This document shows, one piece after another, positions 59,921-64,000 of a stretch of DNA of 64,000 nt. Position 1 is the stretch's first letter, and each line of letters begins with the position of its first letter. The notes under the pieces were generated by a model. It was not told the origin of the DNA and searched no databases. It saw only the letters and a list, made by a program, of their open reading frames with translations. This stretch comes from Amaurobius ferox (taxonomy: Eukaryota > Arthropoda > Arachnida > Araneae > Amaurobiidae). The stretch covers positions 86,565,015-86,629,014 of the forward strand of contig OX578144.1 of NCBI GenBank assembly GCA_951213105.1. Reading direction: 5' to 3'. Both the position numbers and the translations under genes were made by a program.

Positions 59921-60640
59921 GCATGGTCAGTTTATTATAGATTGATTTAACGTGTAAATTCAGGGAAAATTCCTTCCACAGTTATTATCGTGGTACTTAA
60001 AACAATCGATCCGGTGCGATCAGTTTATTATAGATTAATCTAACATGTACACTCAGGGACCATTTCTTGCACAGTTATCGTGATGCTTAAGAAATCCGAA
60101 CTGTCATGGTCAATTTACTATAGATTGATCCAACGTGTACAGTCAGAGAGCATTCCTTACACAGTTGACGTCATACTTCAAAAATTCGATCTGGCGTGGT
60201 CAGTTTACTATAGATTGATTTAACATGTACGCTCAAGGACAATTCTTTGCACATTTATCGCGGTACTTAAAACAATCGATCTAGGATGATCAGTTTACTA
60301 TAGATTGATCTAACGTGTGCACTCAGGGACCATTCTTTACACAGTTATCGTAGTGCTTAAGAAATTTGATCTGTCATGGTCAGTTTACTATAGAATGACC
60401 TAACGTGTACAGTCAGGGACCATTCCTTACATAGTTAACGTGATACTTAAGACATGCCATCTGTCATGGTCCGTTTATTATAGATTGATTTACCGTGTAC
60501 GCTCAGGGACAATTCCTTACACAATTATCGTGGTACTTTAAACAATAGATCTGGCATGATCAGTTTACTATAGATTGATATTACACTTAGGGATCATTTC
60601 TTACACAATTATTGTGGCGCCTAAGAAACTTAAGAACACC
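59921..60640 (+). repeat. 90-bp satellite, right part (about 8 monomers)
   Basis: Monomer starts at 60007, 60097, 60187, 60277, 60367, 60457 and 60547 are spaced exactly 90 bp. Monomers fall into three types in fixed order: type A ends '..gaaat(c/t)' after 'atcgt(g/a)(a/g)tgctt'; type B has 'tacagtcag' and 'gt(t/a)(g/a)acgt'; type C has 'acgctca.ggacaatt' and ends 'aaacaat'. The array decays after about 60600. Confidence 0.9.
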
Positions 60641-61257
60641 GTGAACCCACGATATAAAACTACAGAGCAATAGAACAACACATTTATATTTGCATTGAAA
60701 GGGCTTTAAAATTTTTTAGTACCTGTAAACAATGCTTCTGTTCATAAATTATGTATAAAACGGTGATGTCGTTCTCAATATTTCCGCATATAACATAGAA
60801 CGGAACTAATGCAAAATCACTATCAAATCACTTTTATGCTGTTTTAATGCAAGTGCAACATAAAGCAATCGGCATTCTGTTTTCAAACGCATGTTCTTAC
60901 CTCGCAATTTCATTCTCGAATTCCAGTTAAAGTATCAGGAATATATTTCGCTTTCATGTTGTTTCCCTTTGTGTGCATTTTGGACAGAGTGTTTTGCTAT
61001 GTCATGAATAATTCAACTTGTATTGAAAATCTCTGAAATAAAAGTAAAATAGATTAGTGAATGCAGCATGGAATAGAAACACATATCCTGAATTGTTTTT
61101 TATCTTGTTATTGTGTTTAAAAAATATATCATTTAATCAGTGGAGTCTTTTCTGTGCTAGGTTTAACATACCAGTTTATGCTGTATCTATCCATCACCCA
61201 AGTAGTATGTGAATAATGTTTTTCTACATCAAAATGGTTAAAAGATATAAAATAAAG
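60641..61257. other. Unassigned AT-rich sequence
   Basis: No gene or repeat was recognised between the satellite and the foldback element. Some phrases (aaagtatcaggaatatatt, ctgtccattttgaaaagagtgttt-like) recur from 30120-30240, suggesting an old shared repeat flanking both foldback loci. Confidence 0.35.
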
Positions 61258-62465
61258 CTGATGTGGGCAGCACATGACTTTCCTTATATAATACAATGAA
61301 TTTACTACTTTTACAGTAAAAAAATAGGTTTTTCTTATAGTAGATACTTATATTCTTTCTCAGATATTGAATTTTTGTCAAGTAGTCGTTATTTTCATTC
61401 ATTTAGCGGCATTTTTATCCATTTGGCGAGATTTTCTTTAATTTGGTAACAAACAAAATGTCGCCAAGTTGGCGACATTCTGCCAAATTCGTCTCTAAAA
61501 TCTCGCTAAGCGTTATGAACGGAGAAATAAGTTATTCTTATAGCAGATAAATGACTATTGCCGTTTAAATGCAAAAGTATTATCCAAAGTATATTTTCTC
61601 ATGAATGGAACGAGCTATATCCACGAGAATGATGTCATTAAATTCATCGCATGATATTACATATGAAAAGTGAACATGTTTTTCAACAGTTAATATTTTT
61701 TTAATTTAGCGGATTTTTTTATAAATTTATATGAAAAATATATAATATCTCGAGAACGGTTCATGCTAACGTTCTAAAATTCATATCAATCGTTTTCTAA
61801 AGGAAAATGACATAAGAAATGTCTATTTGCGTAAATTTAATAAAGGTTTTGATTTTTTGATGATTTTTTCAAAATTTCAGTCGACTATTTAGGGGTGTTC
61901 TGAACATCCGATTGCGTTAAGAAACAAGAGGCTTCCAGTATTCACGGATTGTAATTTGCGTATCAAATTTCATTCAAATCGCTTCATTCGTTCGTGAGAT
62001 ATTGTCTCCACAGACTCCCTGACACACACACACATACTTTCACACACAGAGACATCACCTCAAAAATGTTCGATTCGTGATCAGAGATGCTTGAAACTTG
62101 CTCTCCCGTCGAAAATTCGAGTTCGAATTTTCTACCCTGTCACAATACTTTCCTTATACATTATACTATCTATAAAAGGAAAGTAATAACTGATTAAGGA
62201 GTACATTAGCAGAAGAACATCTAGGTTTTCTTAATGATAATGTCAATGGATATGGACATTTAAAATAATAATGATGAAAATATCATCGATGTTGTTGCAG
62301 CAAAAAGGGAAACAATTGGAAACATTATTTTTAAGTATTGTTCATTTTTAATTACTTTCCTTATATACATAATGTATAAGGGAAGTATTGTGGCGGGGTC
62401 GAAAATTCGAATTCGAGTTTTCGACGGGAGCAACCCTGATCACTAATCAAACATTTTTGAAGTGA

Positions 62466-62501
<36 letters not shown>

Positions 62502-62513
62502 TATGTGTGTGAA

Positions 62514-62545
<32 letters not shown>

Positions 62546-63371
62546 TATGTGTGTGTGTGTGTGTGTGAAAGTATGTGTGTGTGTGTGTGTGTGTGTGTGA
62601 AAGTATGTGAGTCTGTGGAGACGATAACTGACGAACAAATAGACCGATTCGAACGAAATTTGGTACGAAAATCACAATCCGTAAACACTGGAAGCCTGTT
62701 GTTTTTATAAGCAATCGAATGTTCAGAACCCCCTAAATTTTCGAGTGAAATTTTGAAAAAATCGTCAAAAAATCAAAACCGCTAATAAAGTTACGCAAAT
62801 ATACATTTCTTATATAATTTTTCAATATAAAACGATTGACATAAATTTCAGAACGCTAACATGAACCGTTCTCGAAATATTGCCCATTTTTCTTCCAAAA
62901 AAAATATCAAAAAGTTATATAAAATAAAAAAAAATATTTCCTATTGAGAAACATGTTCACTTTTCATATGTAATACCATGCGATAAATTGGATGACATCA
63001 TTCTTGTGAATCTAGCTCGTTCCATTCATGAAAAAAGATACTTTGAATAATACTTTTGTATTTGAACGTCAATAGTCATTTATGTGCTGTAAGAATAAAT
63101 TATTTCTCTGTCCATAACGCTTGGCGAGATTTCGGCGACGTATTTGGCGGAATGTCACCCACTTGGCGACATTTTTAATTGTTGCCAAATTATCAAAAAT
63201 CTCGCCAAATTGATAAAAATGACGCTAAATCAATGAAAATGACGACTAATTGAAGAAAATTCAATATTTTGGAAGGAATATAAGTATCTACTATAAGAAT
63301 AACATTTTTTTAACTGTAAAAGTAGTAAATTCATTGCATTATATAAGGAAAGTCATGTGTTGCCCACATCA
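61258..63371. mobile_element. Foldback element, family C, copy 2
   Basis: The ends 'ctgatgtgggcagcacatga' (61258) and 'tcatgtgttgcccacatcag' (63371) bound arms of about 0.92 kb (61258-62180) and 1.0 kb (62355-63371) with a spacer of about 170 bp that is unrelated to the spacer of copy 1. Arm landmarks are as in copy 1. The right arm has a complex (GT)n with interspersed 'gaaagta' (62468-62607); the left arm has only a short (CA)n at 62022-62045. Open frames of poly(Thr-His) here are microsatellite artefacts. Non-coding. Confidence 0.8.
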
Positions 63372-64000
63372 GATTTTTTATCTATGTTTGGGGTTTCTGT
63401 GGCGTAAATTGTAGTGTTACGAAAAATGTTTCGGACGCTTATAGATACCAAACCTAATAGATAAAAAAAGGAAATAGTTTTTCTTGTTTTGTCGGAAATA
63501 GGATCCAGATTATGAATATATAAAATAATCTAAACATTTCAATATTTTGAACTTTTTTTTCGAAAAAACTTGAAAAAGTAGCTCACTGACAGATTTTTTT
63601 TTTTTTTTTTTTCATCTTTCTTACTTTCACTCGAAATATCTTCAAAACTATAAAAGATCGATATAAAAAGCTAACAACCAAAATATGAATTATGAAATTT
63701 AGTTTCAAAATCTATATTCATTGTTTAAAGAAGCTTTCATGGTTTTTAAGTAATTGTACTGTCAAGTTAAAGCAGAATAAAAATTGTTCTTTGTAAAAGT
63801 TTGAAATATTAATATTTCAAAAACTAAAATTGCTTGCTATGAACAATAACGACTAATTTGTTGCCCTTTGAAAGCTCTACACGTGTATATAAATGTATTT
63901 GGGATAGATCTGATAGTTAACGAAGTGAGAAAGTTATAATTTCAATATTTTAGTATTTTAACCTGGGTTTTCCAATGGGTGGGAAAGCTGTAATACTTAA
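63372..64000. other. Unassigned sequence at the window edge
   Basis: AT-rich with a 19-base T-run at about 63594-63612. The phrases 'gaaatatcttcaaaactata' and 'cgaagtgagaaagttataat' have the style of repeat interiors, but no second copy is present here. Confidence 0.35.

Larger units (their letters stand above)
48491..59925 (+). mobile_element. Ty3/Gypsy-type LTR retrotransposon, apparently intact
   Basis: An 11,425-bp element (48496-59920) flanked by the 5-bp target duplication GCATG (48491-48495 and 59921-59925). Order: 915-bp 5' LTR, 376-bp leader, gag, pol in the -1 frame, a 4.3-kb non-coding stretch, polypurine tract, 915-bp 3' LTR. The pol order protease-RT-RNase H-integrase with a YLDD box is that of Ty3/Gypsy. 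LTRs differ at only 3 positions and both long frames are open, so insertion was recent and the copy may be transcriptionally competent. No env-like frame was found. Its inward end bases are TGTAACA...ATGACA, with the usual TG...CA. Confidence 0.93.

Noticed and set aside
48095..60640. CRISPR-like array (90-bp repeats)
   Set aside because: The repeats are contiguous and diverged, with no unique spacers and no cas genes. This is a eukaryotic satellite.
62361..62714. Three overlapping Thr-His-rich frames
   Set aside because: Translation of a (GT)n/(CA)n microsatellite inside a foldback arm.

Overview
This window looks like AT-rich nuclear DNA from an arthropod, possibly a chelicerate (low confidence). 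It has no bacterial-style gene packing, no operons and no complete host gene that I can recognise. Almost everything I can identify is mobile or repetitive DNA: a young Ty3/Gypsy-type LTR retrotransposon, a decayed Tc1/mariner element, three broken reverse-transcriptase fragments (probably Penelope-like), SINEs with tRNA and 5S rRNA heads, several foldback/MITE families, two kinds of satellite, and long (TA)n, (CA)n and (CAGA)n microsatellites.

Layout. 1-3070: mostly unassigned, with one short GC-richer open stretch. 3072-6490: copies of one interspersed repeat ending in a (CAGA)n tract. 7379-10345: two members of a large microsatellite-bearing repeat group, the second containing a tRNA-headed SINE. 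12.2-12.7 and 13.3-17.1 kb: degenerate tandem arrays; the second carries a 0.66-kb duplication and a 1.3-kb insertion. 17.6-18.5: a long-TIR element. 19.3-19.7: a 5S-headed SINE. 20.6-25.8: RT fragments, (TA)n tracts and a 280-bp-arm palindrome. 27.1-29.0: more SINE copies and an orphan ORF. 30.6-35.8: two back-to-back foldback families. 36.8-46.5: MITEs, the Tc1 fossil (40.6-42.0) and two more copies of the 14.6-kb insertion family. 48.1-60.6: a 90-bp satellite split by the LTR element. 61.3-63.4: a second copy of the 33.6-35.8 kb foldback element.

The only apparently intact protein-coding unit is the LTR element (48496-59920, 11,425 bp, 5-bp target duplication GCATG, LTRs differing at 3 of 915 positions). 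Gag ends immediately after the heptamer T TTA AAC. The pol frame lies in -1 and opens just 3 bases before this heptamer, and an 11-position stem can form 7 nt downstream, so Gag-Pol is most likely made by -1 ribosomal frameshifting. Pol carries protease, RT, RNase H and integrase motifs. The 4.3 kb between pol and the 3' LTR holds no recognisable gene, only A-rich DNA and short tandem repeats. The satellite it landed in shows a three-monomer (270-bp) higher-order periodicity that continues in register across the insertion.

Coordinates of LTRs, target duplications, ORFs and hairpins were read base by base. Boundaries of old repeats are approximate. No database search was possible, so family names come from motifs.
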